Of a DNA stretch of 64,000 bases, positions 22,701 through 37,700 are shown piece after piece (positions within the stretch are counted from its first letter, which is position 1; each line of letters opens with the position of its first letter). Source of the stretch: Membranipora membranacea (Eukaryota > Bryozoa > Gymnolaemata > Cheilostomatida > Membraniporidae); NCBI GenBank assembly GCA_914767715.1, contig OU612074.1:12064062-12128061 (forward strand), written 5' to 3'. Under the pieces are notes generated by a model, which was not told the origin of the DNA, ran no database searches, and was given only the letters and a program-made list of their open reading frames with translations. The position numbers and the translations under genes were made by a program.

Positions 22701-25700
22701 CTAATTGAGATGACAAAATTTGATCTCCAAATTGAGAAATTGTTCCCAAGTTACATAAGCATGGTTTGACGTCTGCACTCGGTAATCACATTTTTTGCAG
22801 ACACCAGATTTTTCTTAAATATTTGTACTGTTTTTTGCTTCGCATTTCATTTCTGAATTTTCTTTCTATGGCCTCTAACAAAATATTTAAGCTTTCTTGG
22901 CCACTTGCTGTCTTGATGATATGTTCTCAGTTTTTCATTATCTGATCTCTTTGTTTCAGAGGAATTGCTCATAGAACAAGGCGTCAAAAAATCTAGAATA
23001 GTCAAAGAATTGTCCATCACAGAACCAGCGGCTGACCACCATAGATCTACCAACATAAAACACGAGCATGAGAAACCAACGGAGCCTGGAACAAGAAGAA
23101 GTGCAGAAGCTTCCTACCAACATCAGGCTCAATCACATGGTAAGAGATTAACATGGTAGCAAAAACTTTATTAACATTTTCTTTAGCGAAACTCTTGCTC
23201 AAGGATGCATTATGTGAGGGTTGAAATAAATCTTATCTGATCTTATGATTGTTTGATGAAACAAATTTGCATTAAAAAATCTAGGTCTCGTTTTTTGCAA
23301 GGAGTAGCAACTCCTTGGTTTTGGTTTGGTCTTGAATTGTCATGTTGGGAGTTGTGTTGTAGGGGTTGGAGGGGAAATAACTTAGGTAGTAACAAACGGG
23401 CTTTGAATGTCAGTACAATTAAAAACAATATTTTCAGAAAGTTGTAATTCGTTTGATTTATCCGAGTATACAATGTTTTCAATCATTATAGATCATGGCC
23501 TGCAAAACAATAAGGAAAGGCAAGAGGTAAAGGACAGACATCATATGTACAAGCGTCATTCCTCTGCCGATATAGTTGAAGCAAAGAAATCTAATATACC
23601 TGGATTTTATGAACCTGGAGTAAAGTGCAAGGTTGGTATATGCAAAATGTGTTACAGGCTCACCTGAAAGGAAAACTGTGTTACTTTATTGGCTGGCCAA
23701 ATTGAATCACTCATTTAAAGAATCCTTCTTGAAAACTATCCAGGAATACATGCAAATGTTTCTTGATATCCTTTTTGGCTTTGGCTTCAAGGTGGCAGAC
23801 AGAACAAGGTCAAGGTCAGCTTGTGATGACGCGGAAAGGGTCAAAGGTCATTCAAGGAAACATGAAGAACAAAATGTAAGATATCAATGGCCCAACGGTT
23901 TTTTCCTAACCAAGATTGTACAGTGAAATCCATAAAAATAACTTTTTGGAATTATCTTATTTTTGTTATTTTGAATGTTTCACTCTGATTTTAGACTGAC
24001 CATCAAATACACCCTCCAACAGAAGCTGTAGATTATCATCCACGCATTTGTGGGATTTTGTCCTTAATGTTGTATGCCCCTGTAGATCGCTTATCCTTTC
24101 ATATGTTGCAACCAATCAAATCATGTTGTTTTTCTTAATACCATAGAGTTTTTGCAACCTAAACATGAGTTCCTAAACTGAAAATCTGATCCACCAACTA
24201 GTCAATAGAGAAATGTGAATAGATCATAAGGTGAAGAGAGACTCGTAACAGTGTGCATCTGCATGGTGTGTGCCTTTCTCTAACTTTATATTATCTTACA
24301 GGAAGCTACAGCGGCTCCATCACATCAGGCAAAACAATACGTAAAACCATCGATATCACCTCAACAGGTGAGGAAATCTCCTCAATCTCAGAAATCAAAG
24401 ATGCTGGAGAGAGCTCTCAAAAACTCACTCGACGCTCTGAATGTAAGTGTAAGCTTTTGTGTTGGCTATGACTGGCTGTTCAATCAATCAGAGCCACTTA
24501 TAGTTGTTTTAGGCCTGGGAATAAAATACTATCTTGCTAAGATATGTACTTCCACATGCTATTGTTGACAACATTTTAAGACCAACATATTGACTGAAAC
24601 AAAACCCCAAATGTTGCTAATTTCATGATGGAACAGCAAATGTGACTACACTAGATGAGTAGATAAAAGCTTGACTTTTAATTGGCTTGTTTAGCGCCTT
24701 GATTTGAAATAATGGCATTATGTAGATTTTAGATTGCTGTAAATTTTAAAAGATGGCAAACAATTCCTCCTGAGACTTAAATATTCCTTTTGTTTCTAAT
24801 TCAGAAAGCTGGTAAGCTGAGTAGTATTGTACCATTCCCTCTGGAGGGACCCATACCAAAGATTGATGGTGATGAGTATCGAGCTTTTAAGATTAAAACT
24901 AGTGATGAGGTAATAATATCGTAATTCTATATTCTTGTGATGAAGAAGGGTTGTAGCCATAGAGTTATTATATAATAACTCTATGGTTGTCGCACTCATA
25001 TATCTATCTGAACTGAGTTACTGGTTAACATTATGATAATTAAACGCACTACCGTATACCCGTATACCATATACCCGCCCAAAGTTTTTTTAACACTATA
25101 GTCTAGCTAGAAGTCGGTTGTTTCAATTTCTTTAGCCGAAGCTAATGATTAAAATGTAAAATTAGACTGATTTAGGATAACAAATTGAAGAAACTTCTAT
25201 TGACCGATATATATATATATATATATAAGATTTTAACCTTCGTTGAAAGGTATTGGTGAAATGCCACTAAACCAGAGTCCGTAGACAATCTACATAAAAC
25301 ATATTTTAAAAAAAATATAAACTATAAACTATGAACATATAAATATATTGTTTTCACTGCATTTCATTACAGAGTCTGCACAGCTCTAGCTGTAGTATAC
25401 ATGCCAGCTGTGAGGCCAACATGATCACCAAACCCTCAGTACGTCACGTTAGTGCTGAGAACATGCTGAGAATTACTCAGAGTGAGTCACTGGACCCTCA
25501 AGTAGATAAAATGGATGAAAAGAGAGTTAAGATCATACCCGCTACCGCCAGTCGAAGTGTACCCAAATCTACTTTTGATCCTGCTATTGATGCGATTGAA
25601 GAAGCACACAGTCGAGGTAATGTTACAGATTTTTCTATGCTCTTAGCTGATGTGTGTTGGCTCCATAGAGTTATTATAGTATAGTATAGTATATAATAAC

Positions 25701-28700
25701 TCTATGGTTGGCTCTTATTGGCCCACACAACATCCAATCAGAGCCAGCTCATTAGCTACATTTTTCCTGGCAAATCCTAATCTTTGTCTCCATCCAGAAG
25801 TTTGAGATCTTCATGAAAATCGCAGTTCATGCCATAATCCAGGTTTCCTTCAAGTCACTGACCTCCGTATACAGAAAGACAGTTTGATATGTTTTGATTT
25901 AATTTGATATTTTGTGAAGTTTTTTTCTGCATTACGTTGTGCCTCTCTCCGAACAAACTTGGTGTTTTCTATGACATGTTTGTTATCCCGTTGTCCTACC
26001 TACACCATCTGAGATATTTTGATAAACATTTTCGGTGCCTAACTCTACAACCGTCTGTATTACATCAGAATCCGCCTGTTTGACCCCTCACCATCAACAC
26101 AAGGATCACCTGGATCACCCGGAACACCCGGTAGCCCTCATGATAAGTGATACATCATGGGACTATGCACCAGCTAAATCTAGACAACGAGAGCAGTGAG
26201 TTAAAACGATCAGTTCATTTAGTTTTAATTACTGCTGTCTGTTCCATCTTTTGTTGCTCCTTTTTTTTAAACACTATATTGGCAGTCCATATCATTTCAG
26301 TGAGAACATCTTGCCCATAGAATGCCGGAAAGAAATAGCGATTTGGGGCAATTGCAGCCACAAAAAAACAATAGGATCATAAGAGCAAACGCCTAAGCGG
26401 TGATTAAGTTTTTAAGTTACAGTTAGACTAGTCTAAGTGTTCAGACTCCAAGGCGCAGGGAGTTACTTGTGCAAGCTATCAAACTCCTCTCCCCTCTCCC
26501 GGGAGAAGGGGAGAGGAGTTTGATAGCTTGCGCAAGTAACTCCCTGCGCCTTGGAGTCTGAGCACTTAGACTACAGTTAGACCAAAGTTACTTGCATTTT
26601 GACTCCCTTCGTATCCTACTTTAACCATGTCATCTCGAGTGGAGCAAATCAAAGTACGGGCAAGATTTGATCTAAAAAGGGATTATTTGTGAAAATGTGT
26701 GGAAATTTTTCAAAATCAATTATTTTTGTATATGGCACAAACAGATGTTGGATTTGGATTTGGTTTAAAAGTATAAGATAAAAGCATAAGAAACCTTCTA
26801 ACTATTTGCCCTCCGACAAGCCTTATCTAAAAATGACAACAAATCTGAGTTTCATCCTTGGTTGCACAATTGGCTGGGAAAACAGTGATTAATTTTCTTA
26901 TCTCAATAGATAACATTCGTAGTAGAATTTCATTGGCGATCAAATTTGGGTCCATGTACTTGGTAGTTGTCTGCTCCAGTGGCGCAATCGGTTAGCGCGC
27001 CGTACTTATAATTCAGTATGAGATGCGGAGGCTGTGAGTTCGAGCCTCACCTGGAGCAGTTGTTTTGACCTCTGTAATGTCACGGTTTAATAAAGATTTC
27101 CGCTCAGTAGAAATTGATTGTAGTTATGACAAGATAACTCCCAGTCATCACAAGACACGTTGAAGGAGTTAGGGACGATTCTCCCTGGTTATACTATAAT
27201 GACACTGATCTGGCTTTTTTGTCCGCTGTCGGATTGTACATGAAATATGCTGAAAAATAAGAAAACACTGAATAGGTTTATTTTGATAAAACTCTGCCGC
27301 CCTACAAACTTTATTATGATTAGGGTGCGTTGTTTTTTTTTTAATTTTTTTTTTTTTTATTTGATTTGTATTCATTCAATCATCATGACAGATGGTACAG
27401 AATGCGAGCGATGGTATGGCATAGTAAAAACAACACACTAAAAATTATTTATATACTAGACCGTTGTCATGATAGGTCATGAAAAAATTAAAAAAGCCTT
27501 TTCTCCGCCTTTCAGTCCTGCAGAGTTTTGTTGAAACTATATATATGTACTTACACCAATGAGGAAAAAATGTTTGATATGGTTATCTGAGGAGATTTCA
27601 GATACTTGAAGTAATTTCTTTGATTATTGTTTCTTTAGGGAGGACAGTATGGTGCCTCTCCAGGGAAGCCTTGGTTCTAAGAAGAGTTCAGACTGGAACA
27701 TTGACACCCTCGTCATGGTAAGCTTCTGATACAAGTTACTAATCAAGGGAGGGAGATTTATTTGAGCTAAGATGACCCAACTCAATAAACCGCCACCCAC
27801 TTTATAGGCTTTTATTGCATATGAGAGCTTTGTTGTTGCTTGATGGCGTAGATATGTGTAGATAGGCTATTTAAAACAAAAGCACCACACCTGGTAATGA
27901 CTAATTTGTACTCTGTTCACTTATGCAACTTTGATCCAACCAGTGCGGTTGTTCCCCTTCTATTGGTGAGCTGGCAACGGCTTGGAAACTCCAAATTCAG
28001 GCAAATCGATCAAATTGGATCTAATTTTTACTCAGTATAACTGAAACCTCACCTTACCTTCCTTCACTGCATCTCGGAAGTCAAATGGTCGAGAAAGAAA
28101 GTTATAAAAAATAATATTATTGCCTTATCATATACAGGGTAATTCTACCAAAGTACGACTAAGCGACGAGGCAGACTATCCTGCCAGGCTTATTATTATG
28201 AATCCTCCTCTGCCTCCTGATAATAATGATGGGAGTGAAGAACTGTGTCCGCTCAAACAACAGCATCAGTTCAACCAAATGGTAATATTATTATTTCTTT
28301 ACATCTATAGCTCACCAGCCAATGTGTTGGCTCTGATTGGTTGAGCCTCTCCTCAATTCAACCAGTCAGAAACAAACACGTTGGCTAGTAGCACATGCAC
28401 ATTTACATCTCTGATCAATTGAGTATGATTTAAAACATGGCGTGTAGCCTGAGGTAATTTTCTAGACTCAGGGGCGGGCACACCTGAGGTACTCATACTG
28501 ATAATTGACTCGGGTAGTAAAAGATACGCATACCACAAGTGTATTCTTAATACCAGTGTGCATCTGTAGGGTATCGATTATAATCATTAAAGTTAGAATC
28601 CTAATAGGACAGCTTTCTACGCTCAAACTACATTACAAATTAATATAAGCTGTGATAGAAATTCTATCAAATTCCATATATTTGTTGTTACTGGGAATAC

Positions 28701-31700
28701 TAATCAGCAAGGCTGGTGATAATGTGCCATGTCTTTTCAGGTGAAGGCAGAGACAGAACGCATAAAGACAAGTATAGATCGGGCAAAATCTCCGTCTGAG
28801 CCGAGGAGAGATACATACAGCCATCATCAGAGCACTCATATGAAGCAAAGAGGTAACAATAGTTAGATCCCATCGCCAATATTGAAATATTTTGTGGGTT
28901 AAAGTTGTTTAAGACCCCAAAACAAAATCCAACATCTAGACCGCTCAATTCACTAGTGCCTCTATTTTAAGGTGGCCATGCCTGATTGCACTTTGAAGAC
29001 TTCATCCTAGCACTTGACTATTTGACCTTCAACCATCATCAGTTTCTCGCCATGAATCTTGAAAATTTTGTGTTATGGAAAACAAAATTACCAACTCTGA
29101 ACATAAATTACAAACCCTATATGCATTTCTGCAATGCGCTCTGAGGAGCAGATTTACAGTTGCATGATGTTAATTTTGAGATGAAAGTGTACTCCCTTCA
29201 CACTAGGCAATTCCAAATTTAGCCCTTGGCCAGCATCAATACGGGAGGCAGAATCTTTGTTTTCTATTTTTCTTGTGATTGATTGATTTTTTTTTGCTGC
29301 TGTAAATCATTACAGGTGATACAAATTGTATAAAGCATGCATTACGAGTTAATAAAAATTAAAATACTTTCATAAAAAGAGATTGCCAACAACACAGTAT
29401 GTTTTGAAATCCTACAAGATCTTTTTGACATTAACGTGATATATCGCCTTCTCAGTTTCTCAGGAACTACTTGTCCCATTTCAAAAATTCCTTCACTGAC
29501 ACGTTGCTAGTAGTCTGACTTGTGATTAATATCGCAAATTTTTTCAAACCGGATGTTCCTAACTTGATTAATTGTACATTAACTAAAATACATAGAATAC
29601 ATATAGTCAACAATAGGCAAAATGATGCAGTTAATTACGTTATGGAAAAGCGTGATGAAAATCTAAGCAGTATTACATGCAAAGCACATTGTGTACAACA
29701 ATGGATCACCTTTTTTGGATGATGGTTTAGCATGGAAAGAGAAATGTTTATGCTCATAACTTCTCTACTACTGAATTTATCATCAAACGCCACGATCAAA
29801 ACCTCGGAAATACTCTCTAGTTTAATGGAAGCTAGTGTGTATAACATGTTGTTTAACTTATTTTCAGTTTTTTGGCTGTGAAAATAACTATAAGACATAA
29901 TCACCAATACAATATTAAAAAGTTTTAAAAAGCGATATATCACGCTAAGCAAAGGAGAACGGTGATGAAATCTCATAATGATAGGCTAAGACTAAAATCA
30001 TTTAGGTAATGTAACTTTATAAACTCATTTATTTCAGCTAATGTGATATCAGAGATTCCATATGCTGAGGCGTCGAGCAGTCAAGAGCAAACTTCCCTGT
30101 TCAGACCCGGGTCACCTCCGGAGCAGATGTTCCATCTCAGACCGGGAACACCTCCCGATACAGTGGAGTATCACCATCACCACCACCACCACCACCATCA
30201 TAAGGATAGGCTTAGTAAGGATCACTATCACCCCCTAAGCTGTCACGGTCCTAGGTCGGCTCATAGCTGTGAATCAAATAGTGAGGTAAGGATAGACATG
30301 GTTTGCTTACTCCCTTATACCCTAACGTCGAAAATTATTCGCAAAGGCTTGAAATAATTACCTTTAGAGCTAGCCATAAGCAAATAAATAAACATTATAT
30401 GTTTATGGTGCTTGCTAAAATTTACACATCAAATTTAAATAAGCTCCAACCCTTAGCTAGCTGAAATTATGCTGGCTAAAATTAAGTCACATCCTTACTA
30501 CCCAAACTTTACTCTAGCTAGCTTATATTTACTCTTCAGGATCTCTGTGAGAGATTGACTGATCAAGCCATTGCAATAAACCAGATCAAGATTTATTAAT
30601 GGTTATCCTCCAACATTGGTATTTCACTCAATAGGTCTTAGTCTGTGATTATATATAACCGAAGTAAAATTCTATTTCTTGCAGAACGAGCAGCAGATCT
30701 ATCTGTGTAAAGGAAACAGCTCATCAGACAATGCGGGTAGATTTAGGCTCGCAGAAAAGGGAGGCCGTATAAAGTTCACCAAGAAACCAGAGATCTCTGG
30801 TTCTGTCGTCACACAAAAGGTTGGCATAAGTTCGATTACTGATATAGCAGGTACTTTGTATTGTACTATCGACAGGTTGGCCAGGCTAGGTTAGCTAAGA
30901 ACATCAACTTAGTCACTTTAGTCAAGTTAGATCACTTTTGGCTACTTAGGTCACGCTAGTCTGTTGATTATTATCAAACATTCAGTTTTACATACTCAGT
31001 ATTTGAAATCCATCAGGGGTCTCGCTGGGTTTCCTCGCCTATTATTATCTTTTATTGTTGAATGCACCAACTAAGCTGATATTAGCATGACCTTGATGAA
31101 TTTCACCCGATAAGTTTTCCAATATCTTTCATGCAGGCTGTGTCTGGAGGTCCTTTGGTTCCTTATTCAGATGATGAAGGTCAAGGTTTCTCATGTATAT
31201 CTCCACTCGCAGCATTTCATAATCAGGTTAGTTTATCTAATCAATAACTTTCTCATGTGAATTCTCTGTTACAAAGATTTGGTGCAAATAGTGATGAGAT
31301 ATACTGGTATGATATAGTGGATGAAAATTACCATTTCCAGAATTGATCATAAATCTAAATATTTAGAGAGTATAATATATATATATATATATATATATAT
31401 TCCGAGAATAATCAAATGCAAGACTTTTGGGGCCTTTTACAACCTCGAAAAGAAAGCTCAATCCTTCCTAATTAAGATCAAATACGATGGAATTTTGATT
31501 GCGTGGTCGATCGCTTGGTTGGTTGATGGCTTTGCTGATTCATTCATTGATTTATCTGGACAGAAGGGCCCTGAAGAACTTTACCCGGGTCGAGACTCTT
31601 TCTCCGGAGTCGGTAACACAGCGCCACCTTTGGCTTCACTCAACGATGAGGATAAATCGCTGGAGGATATAGAGATGGACCAATCAGTGCATCAGGCTAC

Positions 31701-34700
31701 TGTTAGTATAGATATGGACATCACTCAACAACTACAACAACTCATAGAGAATACTAAAACTAACTCTCAATCTTCCTCCCCTCAAAGTGAGTACAGCCTG
31801 TCTGCCTGATTTATTGATTATTATTGATTATTATTATTTATTTCTATCTCTAGCACACCTTTGTGCTGCACAAGAAAGTGGATTATATGAAACCTCGAGC
31901 TTGCAGCAGTTTTTTTTGTGCATGGCACATTACCTGCATCGTGGTATGGCACAGATTATTTAGATCAGAAAAGTTTAGATGATTGATGTGCTCATTTTTA
32001 TCACTGCTGCAAGATAAAATGAGTGAAAATGGATGAAACCTTGAGCTTGATAACCACATTTTCTTGCAGAATAAGAAGAAACCTTGTTAGCTGATGTTCT
32101 TCTGTTGGAAATTATAGGTCCAGATGTCAAGATCTATGGCTTACTGGTTACGTTTCTTTCCATTTTCTACTATAACACTTGAACTATAATTCCTAACAAG
32201 ACTTCTTTGAATTCCTTCACAGAAATATACATCAAGCCGAAGAGGTCAAGTAAACGGCAAGTTGGCAAGAAACCTAAATCAACTCCAAGTACTATGAGAC
32301 AAGATTACCCACCAGCTCAATATGTGAGATCGATGGAAGCTAATGAACCTGCTCCGATGGCCATCGAACAATCCGACGACACCTTCACAACGGCTCCTAT
32401 CATCCCTGATAACACATACATGATCTCTATGAACGACACCAAGCCAAAACCGAGTCGCTCACGATCATCTTCTGACAAATCTGATGCTGCTAGGAGGAAA
32501 GTCACACAGTGGAACACACAGTGGAATAGTTTACCGTATGAGCAGAATGTGCAAGGGTCAAGCCCTAACAACAGAAAACCTCATGCAGGGGGAGAAATAA
32601 GGTAGGCAATAAAGAAGAACTTTCTGAGATATGACTAAAGTTGAGGAAATGAGTTCATTGTCAAATGAATGAGTCATTGAATGAGTGTCACCTAGCCAAA
32701 GTGATGGCTCTGATCAGATTGTCTGTAGGCTTATTGGGAAGAAAGAGAGCCAATGCCGGGTCAGTGAAAGTACCTATTGTAATTATAGTGAAAGTGAAAC
32801 TTAATTACAGTACAATCTCTCCTGGCATTGGCTCTCCCTCCAGATAGCCATTCAGAACCAACACATTGGCTGAATTTCAGCCCAACAAAATGGAAAGTTT
32901 TGATGACGCCCTTGCAATCATGATAAACTTTTGTTTTAGAGCCAGAAGCCTTTCGAAGGAGAAAGCCTATTCCCATGCTCCCAGGCCCGTTTGTATACAG
33001 AATGACTTTGCACCTTACTGCCCAGTTTCCGCCTGGAATACGGATCCGTACCACAAGGTGGTAATGCCTGTAGATAAACCAATATCTTATGAGGATTTCT
33101 CCACAACCGACTGTCCAGATCTTCGTGAGTCTCATACACTGTGTTTGTTTTGAGCGCTATTGGTTGAAGCTCCATATTATGATATTCTAGAAGCAGAGCG
33201 AACCTTTCATTGAAAAGACCTACTTTCCCACTAAAATGGCAACACTGTCAATAATAGGTAGTCACAGATTTGTTTCTGTGCTGTATTGGTGTAAATGACA
33301 GTAGCCCGGCTCGGGAATGGTTCTCACAGGTAGAAAACTATACAAGGGGGTTGAGTTTTTGATTCAATTTGTCGTATGAATTGTGGTAAAAGCAACAATA
33401 GTAAAAATTGACGATAAAACTATGTTAGTGTTAGTGTGTTTATAAAAAAATTATTGTGAGAGCTGGGGTAAAAATGCGATTGAGTCAACCCACCGAGGGT
33501 CAAGTTGCAAGTCATGACTTCAGTTGACTTAGTTTAGATGTGGCTTGGCTTAGCTGGAGCCATGACTTGGCTTGACTTGACTCTAGGCCATTAGTTCCCA
33601 GCTTAGCCCTCACCATAATCATGCTGTTGTTACATTCACCTCTAGAGCTTCGACCTCCGAATCATGTGATAATGGAGGCCGATCTTGAAGGAACTCCGAG
33701 ATCTTCAACTGTTTATTCTCCAGCGAGTACTAAGAGGACGGAGAAGAGCAACAGAGAGTCAATCAGTCCACCATCTTCTCTAGGTAACAGTTTTACCTAT
33801 TTGTTTATTCTAGAGGTTTACTTGAAAGTATACAAATAACAATAGTCGAAGGCAACTTGTTGACCTCTGAGAACGAGAAAAACACTTGACAATATAACCT
33901 TTCAAATATGTCTGACTATGCTATATTATATAAGTAACAACAACAACCTTCGAAGTCCAGAATCCTTCTCTCTTCAATAGGTTATCAAACATCTCGATTG
34001 TAGTCGATTTATTTTTTATATGTCGCTTGTATTTACTTTCAGTCCTTTCGAGTAGTTTGTGTCACACTGACTGCCCATGATAGATTAAGTTGCTAACAAA
34101 AAAGTATGCAAAAAACAAGTTGTCTGTCATGGATCCCGATGTTGTTTGCCATCCTGAGTTCATTATGTACAACATTCCTTCTCGACTAGCAAATATGTGC
34201 ACACAATCTGTTTAGGCAGATAGGCAGCCGGAATTGTGAATATAAACACGCTCATATGTTTGTGTTTCACCAATGTTTATTTCTGTGACAGAGTGTGTTG
34301 AGTTTGAGTCATCTATAATCAAACCGATACACAAAACGTTGTCATTTTTTCTCTTCCACCCAACTTTGTTAAATATCTGTCCAGAATGATATTATTTGCC
34401 AAATGAAATAGTGTATATATATACTTTACTGTTTTTTTTCTTTGCAGGAATGTCACATAACCCAATAGAAGAGACGGGTGGTCCGTCCCACTATCAATAC
34501 ACTGTGAACTTTGAACCAGGAGACAGCTGTGATGTTAGTAGGTACTCCAGTATATTACATTTTGCACACTATATATTGCATATTACTCAGCGCATTTTAC
34601 CTTAGTTTACTGCTTTCAACATAACCATTGACTTTTGCTGTGTGAACTGCTTTGTTCGTTTGAATACAAGAAAGATTGCGGCAACAGAATCTTTCTCTAA

Positions 34701-37700
34701 TGGTATTCGGAATGAGAATACAGTGTTTTGGAATAAGAATACATGATTCGATGAAACTTTCACCAACATTAAAAAAACAGCCATAAAAAAAATAACTTCT
34801 CAATCAATAGGTTTTGCTTTTACTTTTTGAGTTTGATACTGTAGGAAGAACTAAGGCTATCTGCAGTTGGTTTTGTTTGCTAGAACTCTATGGCTAGAAC
34901 CATAGAGTTAACTCTTTGGCTAGAACACAACACCAACCATAAAAGTCAAACAGACTTTAAATACAACTTGTGCTCTTTCATTTTTGGAGGTTTTCCTTGT
35001 ACTCTGCTCATTATCATGCAGGAAGAAGAGGTATTGAAGCAGGAGGAGCAGTGTAATATTCAGAAACTAGTTCAAGTAAACAGAAATCTCAGAGACATTT
35101 TAGATACCTTAGATCCGACTAGTGAGAGAAGCGAAAGTTTATCACTACCTAATCCATCCTCTCAAGCATACGCTCTCAAACAAAGTAAGTACAACTTACA
35201 TAGGTAAAACTGCCCAAGGAAAATCAAGTACTCCCGCAAGGATTCCTGAATTAACAAAAATTATTACATTTGCCGTCACTTCTTTGTCACCTTACGTAAA
35301 ACATTAGACCAGGGTGATATTATCTGCCAAATTAAAAGTGGATAATAATGATAATGATCTTATATTACTCAACGAGTTCTAATACTCCTTGGATTACTTT
35401 ACCTCATTATTTTGTATATAATCTATTAAAAAAAGGTTACACCAAAAATAATTGCCGTTACTATACCTTCACAAGTAATAATTGTTGAAAACTACAAAAA
35501 GTTAGTCGCCGTCAGACTTAACTAAAATGTAGCTAGTATTTACAGCCCTAAGGTGGTAATGGGAGAGCAAAAATAGTAGAACCAGTTGGATGTCAATAAA
35601 ATATTACACAAAGATTATATTGCCGCAGACACTTTACCACCAATTTGGGTAATCATAAATCAACTCTGGGTTTTATTTCAATTTATTTCAATGAGCTCCG
35701 AGTTCAATAACAGACCCTAAAGAACATCTTGGCTTCAGCTCCAATCTTCGATAATGAAGAAAGAACGCCTAAATGTTTCTCATGTTAGAAATGTATCACA
35801 TTCTGTTAACTTCTTCCATTAGAAGATTTTAAGTAACACACAAACACATACTTCTAGTACAGTCTTCTACATTCCACTTTGTTTTTTGCAGGAAAATATT
35901 CTCGCTCAAACTCGATGAACCCAACTGTGATGGGACAGGTAGTGAAAGAGAGCGAATCACTGACTGACTCCTTACTCACAGGACTCATGGATAGAATAGG
36001 CTCCAAAATGGACAACATCGGCAGGAAACTAGAAGTGAAGGGGGAGAAACCAAAAGCTGACGCCATCTATCAGGCTTCAAACCTCTACGTAAGCAACAGC
36101 ATTAGTTTAAAGGGCAACCAAGGTTTCAAACAACTTCTCATTGATGGCCATTGATTAATAGCAAATTGCACCTTCTGCATGGGGAAAAAGACAAAATATA
36201 ATTCGGATGATTATTCAGCCAGAGTTCTTGTGAAACATTTCTTCCATCAGGTACTCAAACTGAGCTAAAAGAGAATACCACATAGCAGTTTCCTGTTCCC
36301 GTTATTATTTAGCCTGTGCTCTATAATTATAACAGCAAAGTCTTGGAACCTCCCCTAAACTGAAGTGTTACCCAGCTTAGAGTCAGCAACTACTTTGAGT
36401 TTTGAATCGCGTAATGCACAAAGCTGATGCTGCCCAGCACATTATTTGCTACTCATTAATGCATTGCTGCGAAACCTTGGTTGCCCTTTAAGGTGCCTCC
36501 TTATGATAATGATATTCAATTTTATGCTGAGTTGTCATATTATGAAGGTAGGACATGATGGGTTGAATGTTATGTGACTGTGGTACTGATCTCTTTGCGA
36601 ACATCTTCTCTACCTGTTGCCTAGTATGGTAAAACATTATTTTGTATTGGTGAGCAAAGACAAAAATAATTTTAGTTTACTAAATAATAGGTTTGTATTA
36701 GACAAATATGTAGTAATAATTACATAGCCTTAACAGTGCAATCTTAACTACTACTGCATATGCGCTGCCACAATACAGTATAACTGATCATCTAAGAATA
36801 TTCGATGTTCCGATCAGGATTGCCGGCAAGGGGTTACACCTTTAAATACGGTAATGTTGGGGCAAACTATCAAAGCCTCTTGCAACAATTTTAAATTTAT
36901 AAGAAAGAAACATTATTTTCACAACTAAAATCTCATTGAACAATCTTTTTTTTTCGTAGCAAAGCTTGACTGACCTCATCCAAAAGCAGCGTAACGCCAA
37001 CCAGGCTGAAAAGAACAACTATGTGAGTGTACACATTTCCAAATTTCCTACATAATCACACACAATGTTTGAATAATTTAAGGTAAATAACCTCAGGGGA
37101 AAAGAGAAATATTAGCTAGAGTTTATCTATATTAGCTAGTTTGGAGGTGATTTGATGTTGGGTATATGATGAGGGCGTTTATAAAACGTGATGTGGTAGA
37201 ATAAATGTAAGCTAGCCATACCATTCACGAATTCATTCCTGTACACAAGGATGATTATTTCCTTGTGCAATAGATGGAGAATGCAGTATATAAGGGTGAC
37301 CTATAATTTAGTTTTCTGGAATACCCAAAAGGAGTCTGATAATCATAAAAGAGTCTGACCTGATCACCACTGGAATGAAATTCTGTGATTGCTTTTTAAG
37401 AGTGTTGCAAACGTGCACTTCTAAGTTGCCAGGAAAGTTGTTGCTATTACTATTACTATATGTTTTGGATGAACACAAAGCAATAATACATATTTTAGTA
37501 TATTAATAATAGATACATAATAAATTTTATAATACATATCTTACTAAAATAATTTAATTCCATTATTCAAATGATACATATTTCATTACACTTATCCACA
37601 GAATCAGAGAGAGCTGGCACAGCTGATGACATCAGTAGCCTGTTCTCTTCTCTCGCTCTGTGTCTACCTCAAACAGCCCAAACTGACAGAAGTGTGCACA

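Noticed and set aside
37602-37700. A membrane segment in the orphan protein
   Set aside because: The hydrophobic run LMTSVACSLLSLCVYL is too short and polar-flanked to call a helix with confidence.
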